Source: Paenibacillus silvestris
GTDB taxonomy: Bacteria > Bacillota > Bacilli > Paenibacillales > NBRC-103111
Direction of reading: 5' to 3'
DNA length: 64,000 nucleotides
Assembly: GCF_009882985.1 (NCBI RefSeq)
Contig: NZ_WTUZ01000022.1
Coordinates: 345,055-409,054, forward strand
The position numbers and the translations under genes are program-made. The stretch's first letter is position 1. Every line of letters begins with the position of its first letter. Positions 8,606-17,751 of the stretch are shown in pieces. The notes beneath the pieces were generated by a model, which was not told where the DNA came from, made no database searches, and saw only the letters and a program-made list of their open reading frames with translations.

Positions 8606-9985
8606 ATGAAAGCAGCAGAAGCCTACAGTGATTCCGTCACGGTTGATCAGCAAGATAATAAGGCGGTGCGCCGGATCATTTTTAAGCTTGCCGGACCCTC
8701 TTTGGCGGAGATGCTGCTCATTAACATGACACAGATGGTGATGATGATTCTGGTGGGTCATTTAGGAGCGGTAGCTGTTGCAGCAGTTGGATTAACGAGC
8801 CAGCCCTATATGTTAATGACCGTCCTTTTTGCAGCGCTAAATACAGGTACAACGGTTATTGTTGCTCGTTCCACGGGAGCAGGCAACATGGGGGATGCGA
8901 ACCTGGCTGCTGGCCAATCGCTCATGCTCGGTTCTGTGCTCTCCATTCTTATCGTTGCACTTGGCGTTCTATTCTCAGAAGCGATGCTCCGAATGATGGG
9001 GGCAAGTAGCGAGGTTGTCCATTACGGACTGAACTATGCACGGCTGATGTTTCTATCCATTGGATTTTCCTCCATTTCTTCGAGTTTGTCCGCTATTTTG
9101 CGGGGGGCTGGAGATACTCGGACTCCGATGAAAATTAATGTCTTGTCAGGATGCTTGTCTATCTCCCTAGGGTTTGTATTGATTTACGGTCATCTTGGCC
9201 TGCCTGAAATGGGAGTTGCTGGAGCGGCTATCGCCACTTTGGCGGTTCAGGGCATGGCGATGATTGCCTTTATAACGGTTCTGTTCAGTGGGAAATTCGC
9301 GGTGAGGATTGGTTGGGTGGAGATAAGCCGTTTGGATAAAAGCATGATTCACCGCATGTTGAAAATCGGCATCCCATCGAGCCTGGAGCAGCTCATTATG
9401 CGTTTAGGTATTATGACGTTTGTCAAAATTTGCGCAGGACTTGGGACGGTTGCTGTTGCGGCCTCTCAAATTGTTACGAGTATAATCGGCATCTCGTTTA
9501 TGCCTGGCGCTGCTTTTGCCATTGCGGCTTCAACCTTGGTCGGTCAAACGCTTGGCGTAGGCAAACCCGACCTTGCTGAGCAGTATGTTTGGCAAATCCG
9601 TAAATACGGCATGATCTTAGCCGGTGTCATGGGGGCGGTGTTTATCTTGTTTGCCCCCTATATTTTTAGGCTGTACACAAGTGACGCCACCATTATCCGA
9701 GAAGGAGCGTGGGCTTTGCGGATCGTTGGTTTTATCCAAATTTCCCAAATCTCACAGTTCATTCTTGGCGGAGCTTTGCGGGGAGCTGGGGATACACGAT
9801 TTCCTTTATACTCGACTTTGATTGGTGTCTGGGGCGTACGGGTCCTGCTTAGTTATTTATTTGTGTATATCTTTTCGTGGGGGATGTTCGGCTTGTGGAG
9901 TGCGGTTGCCTGCGACCAATTCCTGCGGTCTAATCTCATTTATTTCAGGTTTAAACGGATGGTTTGGAAACATGTAAAAATTTAA
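8606..9985 (+). CDS. MATE family efflux transporter
   Basis: The 459-residue protein shows the 12-helix MATE pattern (DinF/NorM superfamily): an N-terminal FKLAGPSLAEMLLINMTQMV segment, the repeated GAGDTRTP / GAGDTRFP motifs marking the two pseudo-symmetric halves, and alternating hydrophobic stretches throughout. MATE proteins exchange Na+ or H+ for organic cations or other small molecules at the membrane. It begins 13 bp after the GH4 stop with a weak ribosome site, so translational coupling is likely. Its place inside a glycosidase operon is unusual; it may export a toxic aglycone or excess sugar product. That role is speculation. Confidence 0.88.
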   Translation: MKAAEAYSDSVTVDQQDNKAVRRIIFKLAGPSLAEMLLINMTQMVMMILVGHLGAVAVAAVGLTSQPYMLMTVLFAALNTGTTVIVARSTGAGNMGDANLAAGQSLMLGSVLSILIVALGVLFSEAMLRMMGASSEVVHYGLNYARLMFLSIGFSSISSSLSAILRGAGDTRTPMKINVLSGCLSISLGFVLIYGHLGLPEMGVAGAAIATLAVQGMAMIAFITVLFSGKFAVRIGWVEISRLDKSMIHRMLKIGIPSSLEQLIMRLGIMTFVKICAGLGTVAVAASQIVTSIIGISFMPGAAFAIAASTLVGQTLGVGKPDLAEQYVWQIRKYGMILAGVMGAVFILFAPYIFRLYTSDATIIREGAWALRIVGFIQISQISQFILGGALRGAGDTRFPLYSTLIGVWGVRVLLSYLFVYIFSWGMFGLWSAVACDQFLRSNLIYFRFKRMVWKHVKI

Positions 9986-10009
9986 GGCCATAGAAAGGAG
10001 CTGCGGGAT

Positions 10010-12223
10010 ATGGGGATTGTGTATGATCCGAACTCACAAACCTTCCATCTTCAAGGGAAGTCGACCAGCTATATCATGCAGTTGGTAAAATCCAAATACC
10101 TTGCCCACGTTCACTTCGGGCGCAGGGTTCGCGGAAGCAATCTTGGCGGCTTGCTCGCTATACGGCGTCGCTGCTCATTTTCGCCATCTACGGATCCGAA
10201 CGATTTGACACTGTCGCTCGACACGCTGCCTCAGGAATTTCCGGCGTATGGCGGCAGTGATTTTCGTGTACCTGCTTATCAGGTGCAAATGGAAGACGGA
10301 ACGACCGTCAGCGAGCTTATATATGAGTCTCATCGCATCTATGCGGGGAAACCACAGCTGGAGGGCTTGCCAGCCACTTATGTGGAAGAGGACAGTGAAG
10401 CGGAGAGCCTCGATATCGTTATGACGGATGCAGCGATCGGCTTGCAAGCCGTTCTCACCTATACGGTTTTCCGCGATCATGATGCGATTACTAGGTCCGT
10501 TCGTTATAGGAACACGGGAAATCGTTCGATGAAGCTGCTTAGAGCCTTAAGCTTTGGCCTTGATTTACGCCATTCTGAGTTCGATATGCTCCATTTGTCT
10601 GGAACATGGGCGCGTGAGCGTCATATCGAAAGACGCCCACTTGCATCAGGCGGGTCTGTGATTGAGAGCCGCAGGGGGAGCAGCAGCCATTCGCTGAACC
10701 CGTTCATGGCTCTGCTCTCGAAGCAAGCGGATGAAGATCATGGAGAAGCCTATGGGTTTAGTCTTGTGTATAGCGGAAGTTTTGTTGCACAAGCAGAGGT
10801 AGATCCTTACGGAACAACCCGTGTCATCATGGGGATTAATGCCTTTGACTTTTCCTGGCTGCTAGAGCCGGGTGAAGCGTTCCAATCGCCCGAGGCTGTT
10901 CTTGTATTTTCAGCAGAAGGAATTGGCGGAATGTCGCGCATTTATCATAAGCTGTACCGCACGCGACTATGCCGAGGAGAGTTTCGAGATCGTCACAGAC
11001 CGATTCTCATCAACAATTGGGAAGCGACTTATTTCAACTTCAATGCGGATAAAATCGAGGAGCTTGCGGTGGTTGGAAAGGAGCTCGGCTTAGAGCTTCT
11101 AGTCCTTGACGATGGTTGGTTCGGCAAAAGGGACAATGACAAAAGCTCGCTCGGAGACTGGTTCGTCGATCTGGGCAAACTGCCCAAGGGCATGCCGGAT
11201 TTGGTTAGCCGTGTGAATCGGCAGGAGCTAGCGTTCGGTCTATGGTTTGAGCCGGAAATGGTTTCACCGGACAGCGACTTGTATCGCGCGCATCCCGACT
11301 GGTGTCTGCATGTGCCTGGCCGGCGCAGGACAGAAGCGAGGCAGCAGCTGATTCTGGATTATTCACGCCAAGATGTGAGGGATTACATTGTAACCGTCAT
11401 AACGGATATTCTTGCCAGCTGTCCAATCGCCTATGTCAAATGGGACATGAACCGCAATATGACGGAAATCGGTTCGGCCCTTCTCCCTCCGGAGCGGCAG
11501 CGGGAGACAGCTCACCGCTATATGCTTGGTCTCTACGAGGTGCTGGAGCGGATCACGTCCAGATTCCCGAGTGTGTTGTTCGAAAGCTGCTCCGGCGGCG
11601 GCGGACGGTTCGATCCAGGCATGCTCTATTACATGCCACAGACGTGGACGAGTGATAACACGGATGCTGTGGAGCGGCTGAAAATCCAATATGGAACAAG
11701 CATTGTGTATCCAATCAGCACTATGGGGGCGCATGTTTCTGCGGTCCCGAATCATCAAGTGCATCGTACGACACCTTTGGATATGCGAGGACATGCTGCC
11801 ATGTCGGGGAATTTCGGCTATGAGCTGGATTTGACCACATTTACGGAAGCTGAAAAAGAAGCCGTAAAGCGGCAGGTCGCGCTCTATAAGCAGCTGCGCC
11901 CCCTGATTCAATTCGGCGAATTTTACCGGTTGAGCAGCCCATTTGAAGGTGTTGATGCCGCTTGGATGTTCGTGTCAGAAGATCACAAAGAAGCGCTAGT
12001 TGCTTATTTTCAAGTACTGGCTGAGCCTAATGCTCCGCTTAAGAAGCTGCGTCTGAAGGGTTTGGAAGCAGGAAGCAATTATCTTGTGTATGATGCAGAT
12101 GCTCCTGAGGAGAACGAGGAACTGATCTTCGGTGGTGACGATTTGATGCACATTGGTTTGAATGTACCAATCTGGAAAGGCGATTTCCGAAGTCGTCTTT
12201 ACCATTTGATTATGGAGGGGTAA
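10010..12223 (+). CDS. Alpha-galactosidase, GH36
   Basis: At 737 residues this is a full-length bacterial GH36 enzyme: N-terminal beta-supersandwich (to about 325), TIM barrel (about 330-640) and C-terminal beta domain. The barrel carries LLVLDDGWFGKR (substrate carboxylates 367-368), FGLWFEPEMV, KWDMNR with the expected nucleophile Asp479, the FESCSGGGGRFD glycine loop, and WTSDNTDA with acid/base Asp549. GH36 enzymes hydrolyse terminal alpha-galactosides such as raffinose or melibiose. There is no signal peptide, so it acts on imported oligosaccharide. GAAAGGAG precedes the ATG by 10 bases. The cupin gene follows after 2 bp. Family is certain; exact substrate is unknown. Confidence 0.92.
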   Translation: MGIVYDPNSQTFHLQGKSTSYIMQLVKSKYLAHVHFGRRVRGSNLGGLLAIRRRCSFSPSTDPNDLTLSLDTLPQEFPAYGGSDFRVPAYQVQMEDGTTVSELIYESHRIYAGKPQLEGLPATYVEEDSEAESLDIVMTDAAIGLQAVLTYTVFRDHDAITRSVRYRNTGNRSMKLLRALSFGLDLRHSEFDMLHLSGTWARERHIERRPLASGGSVIESRRGSSSHSLNPFMALLSKQADEDHGEAYGFSLVYSGSFVAQAEVDPYGTTRVIMGINAFDFSWLLEPGEAFQSPEAVLVFSAEGIGGMSRIYHKLYRTRLCRGEFRDRHRPILINNWEATYFNFNADKIEELAVVGKELGLELLVLDDGWFGKRDNDKSSLGDWFVDLGKLPKGMPDLVSRVNRQELAFGLWFEPEMVSPDSDLYRAHPDWCLHVPGRRRTEARQQLILDYSRQDVRDYIVTVITDILASCPIAYVKWDMNRNMTEIGSALLPPERQRETAHRYMLGLYEVLERITSRFPSVLFESCSGGGGRFDPGMLYYMPQTWTSDNTDAVERLKIQYGTSIVYPISTMGAHVSAVPNHQVHRTTPLDMRGHAAMSGNFGYELDLTTFTEAEKEAVKRQVALYKQLRPLIQFGEFYRLSSPFEGVDAAWMFVSEDHKEALVAYFQVLAEPNAPLKKLRLKGLEAGSNYLVYDADAPEENEELIFGGDDLMHIGLNVPIWKGDFRSRLYHLIMEG

Positions 12224-12225
12224 CG

Positions 12226-12600
12226 ATGTTAAAGCTGCGTTTGAGTGAGCTGCGGGATAGGAAGAACGGACACATTTTGCAGGATATTTTACCAGGTGAT
12301 TACTTATCTTCGGGCGGCCTTTCCTTTGCCAAACGAGGAGAGCGCAGTCACACAAATGATGGACCTGATGGCAGAGACTATCATATCCATGGGGACTGTG
12401 AGGCGTTCATCATTCTGCAGGGGAGCGGAACCATGGAGATTAACGGGGAGCATACGCCGGTTACAACCGGGGATATCATCATCGTTGAGCCAGGTGAGGA
12501 TCACCACCTCAATTCGAGCGAGGACGATCCCATTGTAACGGTATGGTGCCATGCAAGCTTGAATCGCCATAAGAATCAACAGCAGGAGGGGTCTGTATGA
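12226..12600 (+). CDS. Small cupin-domain protein
   Basis: The 124-residue single-domain cupin has motif 1 (YHIHGDCEAFIILQGSG, two His and one Glu as likely metal ligands), motif 2 (GDIIIVEPGEDHH, third His) and the glycine turns of the fold. It starts 2 bp after the GH36 stop with GGAGGGG overlapping the upstream gene end, and its stop overlaps the next ATG (ATGA), so it is coupled to both GH36 genes. Small cupins in sugar-acid operons include KdgF-type enzymes that linearise uronates; that is a possible role here but the motif alone does not establish it. A sugar mutarotase or regulator is also possible. Confidence 0.85.
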   Translation: MLKLRLSELRDRKNGHILQDILPGDYLSSGGLSFAKRGERSHTNDGPDGRDYHIHGDCEAFIILQGSGTMEINGEHTPVTTGDIIIVEPGEDHHLNSSEDDPIVTVWCHASLNRHKNQQQEGSV

Positions 12601-14375
12601 ACCAGCAAATCACGACGGCATCCCATACCTTTACGTTAACTGGAGAGAGTCACCCGTTCACGGTTTCACTTCTAGCGGAAAAGCTGCAGGAGGGTCTGGA
12701 TGTAATTACACTGCGTCTGGATGCTGAGGAAGCTTCAGTCCCCCCTGCTTTAACGCTGAATTGGTCACATCCGGCGTGTGATATTCAGGCTAGCTGGCAC
12801 CCTGCGCAAGACCGGAATAAGAGCTTTAAGGCTGACTGGATGCGCACGCTGCGATCCAATGCTGCTGCCTCGGCCCCTGTCTATGCGCTGTTTAACAGTC
12901 TTGGTCATAATCGACTTACTTTCGCTTATTCGGATGCGCTGAATACGGTTCATTACTCAGGAGGCATCAGCGAGGAAAAGGCGGACTTTCATTGCCGGGT
13001 ACAACTATTTGCCGAGACGACAGCACCCTTTCGTTCCTATGAAGCCAGGCTTCTCGTGGATACGAGAGATATTCCTTATTACGAAAGCTTGCAAGGCGTG
13101 CAGGAGTGGTGGAGTGCAATGCCGGAATATCTCCCTGCTTTCGTCCCAGCCGCCGCCAAAGAGCCGATGTACTCCACTTGGTACAGCATGCATCAGAATG
13201 TAACGGATGAACAGATTGAACAGCAGTGTCAGATCGCCAAGACGCTCGGGATGGAAGCCGTCATCGTCGATGATGGCTGGCAGACGGAGGATAACCGCAG
13301 AGGATATGCCTACTGTGGCGATTGGGAAACATACGCAGGGAAATTCCCCGATATGAAGCGGCATGTGGATGCGGTTCATCAACTGGGCATGAAATTTATT
13401 CTATGGTACTCTGTGCCTTTTATCGGGAAATATAGTCATGTGTGGGATCAATTCAAAAACAAAATTCTTCGGTTTAATGAGAATCATGGCGCAGCCGTGC
13501 TTGATCCGAGATACCCGGATGTCCGGGAGTATATCATTCATAAATATGAAGAAGCGGTGAAGGAATGGGACCTCGACGGCTTCAAGCTCGACTTCATCGA
13601 TACGTTTTATTCGCCGGAACTGCAGCTCCCCTCGACGGTTGAAGGGAAGGACTATGAGTCGATTCCAGCGGCCGTTGACCGTCTTTTAACGGATTCGATC
13701 GGCAGACTGAGAGCGCTGAAACCCGATATCATGATCGAATTCCGCCAAATGTACATTGGGCCAGCTATGCGCAAGTACGGCAATATGTTCCGTGCGTCGG
13801 ATTGTCCGAATGATAGCATTCAGAACCGGGTGCGGACACTGGATATTCGACTGATTGGCGGAAATACGGCAGCTCACGCGGATATGATCATGTGGCATCC
13901 CGAAGAGCCGGTGGAAAGCGCTGCACTCCAGCTGATTAACTGCTTGTTCTCCGTACCTCAAGTTTCTGTACTGCTGGACAAATTGCCATCTGACCATTTG
14001 ACGATGTTAGGCTATTGGCTTGCTTTTTGGAAAGAGAACCGCGATCTGCTGCTAGACGGCAGGATTGAACCGATGAATCCAGAGCTGTTATACCCGCTTG
14101 TACGTTCTGTTAAAGAGGATAAAGGGATCGTTGTCGCCTACCATGACAGCATTGTGGCTATCCCGGCGGAAAGTTCAGTTGTGAAGTGGATAGTGGTGAA
14201 CGGCAGAAGGCAGGATGGACTTTACCTTGAGCTGCCCGAAGCTGTTGAGTCAGCTAAGGTGGTCATTACATCGTGCACAGGTGAGATTGTGGAGGAAGTG
14301 TCTGCCCGACTTACGGCAGGTATTCATAAGCTGGAGATTCCGGCTTCCGGAACGGCAGCGCTCTACTTTTCATAG
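12597..14375 (+). CDS. Second GH36/melibiase-type glycosidase
   Basis: The 592-residue protein is shorter and strongly divergent from the GH36 enzyme two genes upstream. It keeps the catalytic layout: AVIVDDGWQT (residues 221-230), DGFKLDFID with nucleophile Asp332, and FRASDCPNDS with acid/base Asp402. The pattern fits the melibiase clan (GH27/GH36/GH31 relatives), and the shorter N-terminal beta domain starts at VSLLAEKLQ. There is no signal sequence, so it is cytoplasmic. The start overlaps the cupin stop in ATGA, meaning tight translational coupling. Having two different GH36 enzymes in one operon suggests two alpha-galactosyl-type linkages in one substrate. It may not be a galactosidase in the strict sense. 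Confidence 0.85.
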   Translation: MNQQITTASHTFTLTGESHPFTVSLLAEKLQEGLDVITLRLDAEEASVPPALTLNWSHPACDIQASWHPAQDRNKSFKADWMRTLRSNAAASAPVYALFNSLGHNRLTFAYSDALNTVHYSGGISEEKADFHCRVQLFAETTAPFRSYEARLLVDTRDIPYYESLQGVQEWWSAMPEYLPAFVPAAAKEPMYSTWYSMHQNVTDEQIEQQCQIAKTLGMEAVIVDDGWQTEDNRRGYAYCGDWETYAGKFPDMKRHVDAVHQLGMKFILWYSVPFIGKYSHVWDQFKNKILRFNENHGAAVLDPRYPDVREYIIHKYEEAVKEWDLDGFKLDFIDTFYSPELQLPSTVEGKDYESIPAAVDRLLTDSIGRLRALKPDIMIEFRQMYIGPAMRKYGNMFRASDCPNDSIQNRVRTLDIRLIGGNTAAHADMIMWHPEEPVESAALQLINCLFSVPQVSVLLDKLPSDHLTMLGYWLAFWKENRDLLLDGRIEPMNPELLYPLVRSVKEDKGIVVAYHDSIVAIPAESSVVKWIVVNGRRQDGLYLELPEAVESAKVVITSCTGEIVEEVSARLTAGIHKLEIPASGTAALYFS

Positions 14376-14413
14376 TCACCTATAAAGTACGTACCTATTA
14401 GGAGGTTTCTTTC

Positions 14414-15406
14414 ATGAACTATTTGGCTGACGAACAGCGATATTCGAAAATGACGTACCATCGGACGGGATCAAGCGGTCTTAAATTACCGCCGATCTCA
14501 CTCGGTTTATGGCATAACTTTGGCGGCGTAGATACTTTCGAGAGCAGCAGGACACTATCTCGACACGCTTTTGATTTGGGTATTACGCATTTTGACCTTG
14601 CGAATAATTATGGACCGCCGGCAGGCTCTGCGGAATCAACTTTTGGTCAGATTATGAAAAAGGATCTGTTCCCCTACCGCGATGAGCTGATTATCGCCAC
14701 GAAGGCAGGCCATCGTATGTGGGAGGGCCCTTATGGTGATCGTGGCTCCCGCAAAAGCATGCTGGCTAGTCTTGATCAGAGCCTGAAACGGTTAGGCTTG
14801 GACTATGTCGATATTTATTATTCGCACCGTTATGATATCGAATCGCCGCTTGAAGAAACAATGGGCGCTTTGGATCAAGCTGTACGCCAAGGGAAAGCAT
14901 TGTATGTTGGCGTGTCCAATTATAATGCAGAGCAGACGGAAAGGGCAGCGGGTATTTTGAAAAGCTTAGGAACTCCGTTCGTGATCCATCAAGTGCACTA
15001 TTCTATGTTTGAAAGAAGATTAGAACAAGGTTTGTTGGATGTGCTGGCTCAAGAGGGCATTGGTTCGATCGCTTACAGTCCGTTAGCTAGGGGGCTGCTC
15101 ACCGATCGCTACTTGGAGAACATTCCGGCAGACTCGCGTGCAGCTGGGGGCAGCGTATTTCTGCGGCCTGAAGACATAACCGAAGAGAAAATTGCGAAAT
15201 CACGGCTATTGCAAGTGTTGGCGCAGGAGCGAGGACAAAGCTTGGCCCAGATGGCCTTGGCGTGGGTCCTTCGCAAGGGGCGCGTCACTTCCGCTTTGAT
15301 CGGGGCAAGTAAAGTGAAACAATTGGATGATAATGTGGCAGCGTTGAACCAGCTCCATTTCACAGAGGATGAATTGGCTTTAATTGATCAAATTCTTGCA
15401 GGGTGA
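14414..15406 (+). CDS. Aldo/keto reductase, YghZ-like
   Basis: The 330-residue protein is a single aldo-keto reductase barrel. The expected tetrad is visible: Asp and Tyr in THFDLANNYG, Lys in IIATKAGH and His in YYSHRYD. The C-terminal SALIGASKVKQLDDN segment is the NADPH phosphate-binding motif. The insertion PAGSAESTFGQIMKKD is typical of the YghZ / L-glyceraldehyde-3-phosphate reductase subgroup. AGGAGG precedes the ATG. Its stop overlaps an upstream start option of the next gene, whose real start is 39 bp later. In this operon it could reduce a keto-uronate or an aldose released by the glycosidases; the substrate is not deducible. Confidence 0.88.
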   Translation: MNYLADEQRYSKMTYHRTGSSGLKLPPISLGLWHNFGGVDTFESSRTLSRHAFDLGITHFDLANNYGPPAGSAESTFGQIMKKDLFPYRDELIIATKAGHRMWEGPYGDRGSRKSMLASLDQSLKRLGLDYVDIYYSHRYDIESPLEETMGALDQAVRQGKALYVGVSNYNAEQTERAAGILKSLGTPFVIHQVHYSMFERRLEQGLLDVLAQEGIGSIAYSPLARGLLTDRYLENIPADSRAAGGSVFLRPEDITEEKIAKSRLLQVLAQERGQSLAQMALAWVLRKGRVTSALIGASKVKQLDDNVAALNQLHFTEDELALIDQILAG

Positions 15407-15444
15407 AACATCAAAATATCGCAGCAACAGAGGAGGAAATAGCA

Positions 15445-16644
15445 ATGAGCACGGGGATACAACTCAGTAAGGAAGCGTTCACGAAGCATATTCTGCAGCA
15501 ACCGGTATTGGATACTCACACCCACCTAGTAGGGGATCGACTTGCAGCTAGAGATTTCTGGGAGGTTGCCCATTACTTCTGGCTGTTTCGCGAAATGCAG
15601 GCAGCAGGTTATCCGGCAAATGCCATGGAACTCCCGGAGGATTTGCGAATCCCTGCGTTCTTAGAAGCCTACCAGGCAACCCGAAATACTTTGATGAACA
15701 TAGCGTTTACGCACGTTTTAAAAGACCTCTATGGGATAACTCTCAGCGATAAGGCTTCCGTCCTCGAAGCAGACTGCGCCATCAAGCAATCTGCCCAAAG
15801 GGCTGACTGGGCGCAAGAAGTGGCTAACCGTATGCAAGCGAGACGGTTCGTCGTGAATATCCCGGAGCATGCCGAGTTTCAAGGTATGGAACACAATGCC
15901 ATTCTCATCCCACGGATTGATGGGAAATTGGGGGCATGGGTGAAAGAAATTGAAATGTCGAGTGACCGAGCTGCGGCGTTTGCAGAAACACGTGCGAAGC
16001 TTGGGCAATTGTTGGATGCGTACACAGAGGATGGCGTCAAGGGGATCATGACGACGCTGCCAAGCTATAATGCTAGCGCCAATCATAAAGTTGTGATCGG
16101 ACAAGACAGCACCAAAGATGAGATCCTGATGATGCTCTTGCACGAAATCGGAGCAGCAGCCGAGCAGAGAGGGCTGCTTGTTCAGCTATTTCTCGGCGTT
16201 GAACGTTCCTGGTGCGGAACGGCTGTGCCCGTGAATGATCCAGCGCGTATCTTGAAGCTGTCCGCCTTATTCGAGGCGTATGCCTGTCCTTTCGAGCTCG
16301 TCGTTGCCTCGGAGCTGAACAACCTGGATATCGTGCAGGCTGCATGGAACTTCCCCAATGTGCACGTCGGCGGGCATTGGTGGTTCAACTTCCGGGCGAG
16401 CACATACCGTGACAGCATGCAGTACAGGCTGGAAGCTCTTCCTGCGATCAAGAGCTCACTGATCGTGTCCGATGCACGCTGCATGGAGTGGAGCTACGGC
16501 AAAATTATCGTGATCAAAAGGCTAGTGAGCGAGTTCCTCTGGCATCAAATCGAAGCGGGCTGGATTGACCAGACGGCGGCGATTCAGATTGCAGAAGACT
16601 GGCTGTATCGAAGTGCAGCGAAGCGGTACGGTATTGAGTCTTGA
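15445..16644 (+). CDS. Uronate isomerase-like amidohydrolase (UxaC-like)
   Basis: The 399-residue protein belongs to the amidohydrolase superfamily, with the metal-binding DTHTH near residue 25. The C-terminal half resembles UxaC: HVGGHWWFNF followed by a YRDSMQYRLEALP segment and then SDARCMEWSYGK, corresponding to the WWFND and TDSR segments of glucuronate/galacturonate isomerase. It is shorter than typical UxaC (about 470). UxaC converts galacturonate to tagaturonate, which would fit with the GH4 alpha-galacturonidase at the head of the operon. ATG 15445 is preferred over 15403 because AGAGGAGGAAA lies 6-10 bases upstream. It is the last gene of the run. No dehydratase or tagaturonate reductase was found in the window. 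Confidence 0.75.
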   Translation: MSTGIQLSKEAFTKHILQQPVLDTHTHLVGDRLAARDFWEVAHYFWLFREMQAAGYPANAMELPEDLRIPAFLEAYQATRNTLMNIAFTHVLKDLYGITLSDKASVLEADCAIKQSAQRADWAQEVANRMQARRFVVNIPEHAEFQGMEHNAILIPRIDGKLGAWVKEIEMSSDRAAAFAETRAKLGQLLDAYTEDGVKGIMTTLPSYNASANHKVVIGQDSTKDEILMMLLHEIGAAAEQRGLLVQLFLGVERSWCGTAVPVNDPARILKLSALFEAYACPFELVVASELNNLDIVQAAWNFPNVHVGGHWWFNFRASTYRDSMQYRLEALPAIKSSLIVSDARCMEWSYGKIIVIKRLVSEFLWHQIEAGWIDQTAAIQIAEDWLYRSAAKRYGIES

Positions 16645-16660
16645 TATGATTGTATCAATC

Positions 16661-16722
16661 GTAAAAAAACACAAAGCGCTATAAGTTTCGCCATCGCTAG
16701 CTACTGCCAACCCTTGTAAGAT
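16661..16722 (+). promoter_or_regulatory. Promoter P2 with shared A-rich activator box (ABC transporter)
   Basis: GTAAAAAAACACA begins at 16661 and the -10-like TAAGAT lies at 16717-16722, again 56 bp apart. The segment between resembles P1 (TTTCGCCATC versus TTTTGCCATC). Immediately before it, TTGATA/TATCAA (16641-16658) could form a weak hairpin without a T-run, so read-through from the glycosidase operon is possible. Confidence 0.6.
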
Positions 16723-16764
16723 ATAGAAGTACATTAATGCAGCAGGCATGAAGGGGAGGAGAAC

Positions 16765-17721
16765 ATGGCCAGTAAAATTCAGCCATCCGATCGAACAATT
16801 TATAATTTCTCATCGCAGAGTCAGAAATGGGCTTTTATGCGAAAACATTGGCCGATTTATGTAATTTCATTACCGGGTATTATTTATTTCTTGCTTTTTA
16901 AATATGTCCCCTTATTCGGTTCCGTCATTGCTTTCCAAAACTACAACATATTCAAAGGCATTAAAGGGAGTGCATGGGTCGGTCTGGAAAATTTCCAGCG
17001 CATGTTCCAATATACAGAGTTTCTGCAGATTTTGAAAAATACGATTCTAATCGGGGTCTACGATTTGGTCTTCGCTTTTCCGGTTCCCATTATACTCGCC
17101 TTGTTGATCAATGAATTACGGATCATGGCTTATAAAAGAATTGTTCAAACCGTCGTTTATATGCCGCATTTCCTTTCATGGGTCATCGTAGGCGGGGTTG
17201 TCGTAGGTGTGCTATCCCCATCTACGGGAATTGTCAATCATCTTCTCGGCCTGTTCGGCGTCGATCCGATCTACTTTTTAGGGGAAAATGAATATATCCG
17301 TACGATTCTCATCTCCTCGGGGATATGGAAAGATAGCGGTTGGGGGACGATCATCTATTTGGCAGCCATTGCGGGTATTAACCCTGATCTATACGAAGCC
17401 GCCCAAATCGATGGTGCAAGCCGGTTCCGACAAGTATTTTCTATTACAATTCCGACGATTCTACCGACTATTGTTATTCTATTCTTGCTTCAGATCGGCA
17501 ACTTTCTCGACTTTGGCTTTGAACGCGTCTTCGTATTCCTGAACCCGCTCAACAACGAAAATGGCGAAATTATTGATACGTTTGTATATCGTGCAGGACT
17601 TGTCGACCGTCAGTACAGCTACACAACGGCTATTGGGTTGTTCAAGTCGGTTGTCGGCTTAGCCTTAATTATGTTCAGTAATACCTTCAGTAAAAAAGTA
17701 ACAGGCGAAGGCTTGTATTGA
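16765..17721 (+). CDS. Sugar ABC transporter permease, LplB-like
   Basis: The 318-residue protein has six predicted membrane helices and the permease EAA loop EAAQIDGASRFRQVFSITIP near residues 212-231. The N-terminal LPGIIYFLLFKYVPLFGSVIAFQNYN is typical of the LplB/YtcP group, the carbohydrate uptake-1 permeases of Bacillota that work with large binding lipoproteins. AGGGGAGG precedes the ATG. It pairs with the permease gene 30 bp downstream. No ATPase gene is present, so a shared MsmX-type ATPase elsewhere is expected. The neighbouring GH4/UxaC-like enzymes suggest oligogalacturonide-type cargo. Confidence 0.9.
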   Translation: MASKIQPSDRTIYNFSSQSQKWAFMRKHWPIYVISLPGIIYFLLFKYVPLFGSVIAFQNYNIFKGIKGSAWVGLENFQRMFQYTEFLQILKNTILIGVYDLVFAFPVPIILALLINELRIMAYKRIVQTVVYMPHFLSWVIVGGVVVGVLSPSTGIVNHLLGLFGVDPIYFLGENEYIRTILISSGIWKDSGWGTIIYLAAIAGINPDLYEAAQIDGASRFRQVFSITIPTILPTIVILFLLQIGNFLDFGFERVFVFLNPLNNENGEIIDTFVYRAGLVDRQYSYTTAIGLFKSVVGLALIMFSNTFSKKVTGEGLY

Positions 17722-17751
17722 TGACACAGATACGAAAGGAGGTAACTTGCT

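Noticed and set aside
16641..16658. TTGATA/TATCAA hairpin as terminator of the glycosidase operon
   Set aside because: The stem is short and AT-rich with no T-run after it.
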